The notes below the pieces were generated by a model. It was not told the DNA's origin, searched no databases, and saw only the letters and a list, made by a program, of their open reading frames with translations. DNA of 64,000 nt. It comes from Cyanocohniella sp. LLY. GTDB taxonomy: Bacteria > Cyanobacteriota > Cyanobacteriia > Cyanobacteriales > Nostocaceae. The stretch spans positions 1 through 64,000 of the forward strand of contig JAKOMP010000005.1 in the NCBI GenBank assembly GCA_022241785.1, given 5' to 3'. Both the position numbers and the translations under genes were made by a program. Shown piece by piece: positions 63,639 through 64,000 of this stretch. The first letter of the stretch is position 1, and the number at the start of each line of letters is the position of its first letter.

Positions 63639-63958
63639 ATTCTAATTCTCCAGATATTTACTCAATTTTGAATCAAACTCAACGCTTGCGAGTTAGTGAT
63701 GGAAAAATTAAATTTATTTTAGATGATTGCCCGAAGGGACTTCCAATTAAAAAAATAATCAGTCACTGTGTAGGCAGGGGAGCAGGGGAGCAGGGGAGCA
63801 GGGGGAAAAGAAAAGAAAAATATCACCTGAATAAATTGAGTAATTTATTCTCTGGAAGTCCCGAACGCTTCCACATTGCTGATGAAGAAGTTATTCAGGG
63901 TACGCCTTTACCACCAATGAGCATCTCCTCACTGCATTTATACTGTTGTTTACAGTGA
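63629..63958 (+). other. ORF interrupted by MITE D
   Basis: A frame from TTG 63629 stays open through the MITE, but the MITE-free joint would give a different C-terminus ending soon after (DCPNASTLLMKK). The first part (DIYSILNQTQRLRVSDGKIKF) looks slightly protein-like, without a known family. I cannot tell whether it was a gene. It overlaps the start of the GNAT gene on the opposite strand. Confidence 0.3.
63736..63862. mobile_element. MITE family D, copy 2
   Basis: A 127-bp element with ends GGGACTTCCA and TGGAAGTCCC is flanked by GAA on both sides (63733-63735 and 63863-63865). The interior contains three GGGGAGCA units and an AT-rich arm. Copy 1 is at 42387-42537. Confidence 0.75.
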
Positions 63959-64000
63959 GGTAGTATAAATTATGCCCAGCGTAGTATGGCAGCCATTGGT

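Noticed and set aside
1-64000. tRNA or rRNA genes
   Set aside because: No TWC-loop/acceptor pattern or rRNA-like sequence was noticed on reading; a tRNA scan would be decisive.

Overview
The window comes from a filamentous, Nostoc/Anabaena-type cyanobacterium. The evidence is an apcF phycobilisome core gene beside glnA and gifA, a CP12 gene, a XisH/XisI pair, an SLH-OprB porin, many GCGATCGC (HIP1) sites, abundant Ser/Thr kinases and WD40 proteins, and intergenic space packed with short palindromic and MITE-like repeats. I saw no rRNA, tRNA, CRISPR array or prophage.

Layout. 0-6.7 kb: a possible transposase remnant, a truncated Na/Pi cotransporter, an Ap4A phosphorylase, a J-domain protein, a two-gene split photolyase/cryptochrome-like pair and a diiron ferritin-like protein. 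6.7-9.9 kb: the nitrogen and light-harvesting block gifA / glnA / apcF, with GTA-N8-TAC NtcA boxes before both gifA and glnA. 10-13 kb: a xisHI pair whose xisH has a nonsense codon, a DUF29-like gene coupled to tlyA, and CP12. 13-20 kb: a DUF697-type GTPase, a phosphodiester glycosidase and a divergent Zn/Mn ABC importer. 20-26 kb: a cysteine lyase-like enzyme, a RecB/RNase H-like nuclease, and an NDH-2 plus DoxX pair behind a terminator-like leader. 26-33 kb: two tandem paralogous Ser/Thr kinases with a shared uncharacterised C-terminal domain, then an outer-membrane beta-barrel protein and a small secreted Ala-rich protein preceded by a Pho-box-like promoter. 34-38 kb: a secreted alkaline phosphatase and a CDF zinc exporter. 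38-46 kb: a 1287-residue polytopic membrane protein, a FecR protein with an SLH porin, and a toxin-antitoxin remnant. 46-52 kb: an SDR and a 1730-residue caspase-STAND-WD40 protein. 52-64 kb: a GT4 glycosyltransferase, a cyanophycinase-like peptidase, a cysteine desulfurase, fused PabAB, a peroxiredoxin, a second broken VapBC, a CHASE2 kinase and a GNAT enzyme.

Two themes stand out. First, at least four MITE-like families occur in two copies each (one family as a full copy plus a lone end). Target-site duplications can be read for three of them, and a TA target is likely for the fourth. One copy sits inside a PIN toxin gene, and intergenic repeat DNA has also entered the coding sequence of the caspase-STAND protein in frame. 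Second, three accessory two-gene modules (xisHI and two toxin-antitoxin pairs) each keep the small partner intact while the nuclease-like partner is broken. The best candidates for new biology are the caspase-STAND-WD40 protein with its repeat-derived insert, the tandem kinases with a novel C-terminal domain, and the split photolyase with a possible Fe-S cluster.
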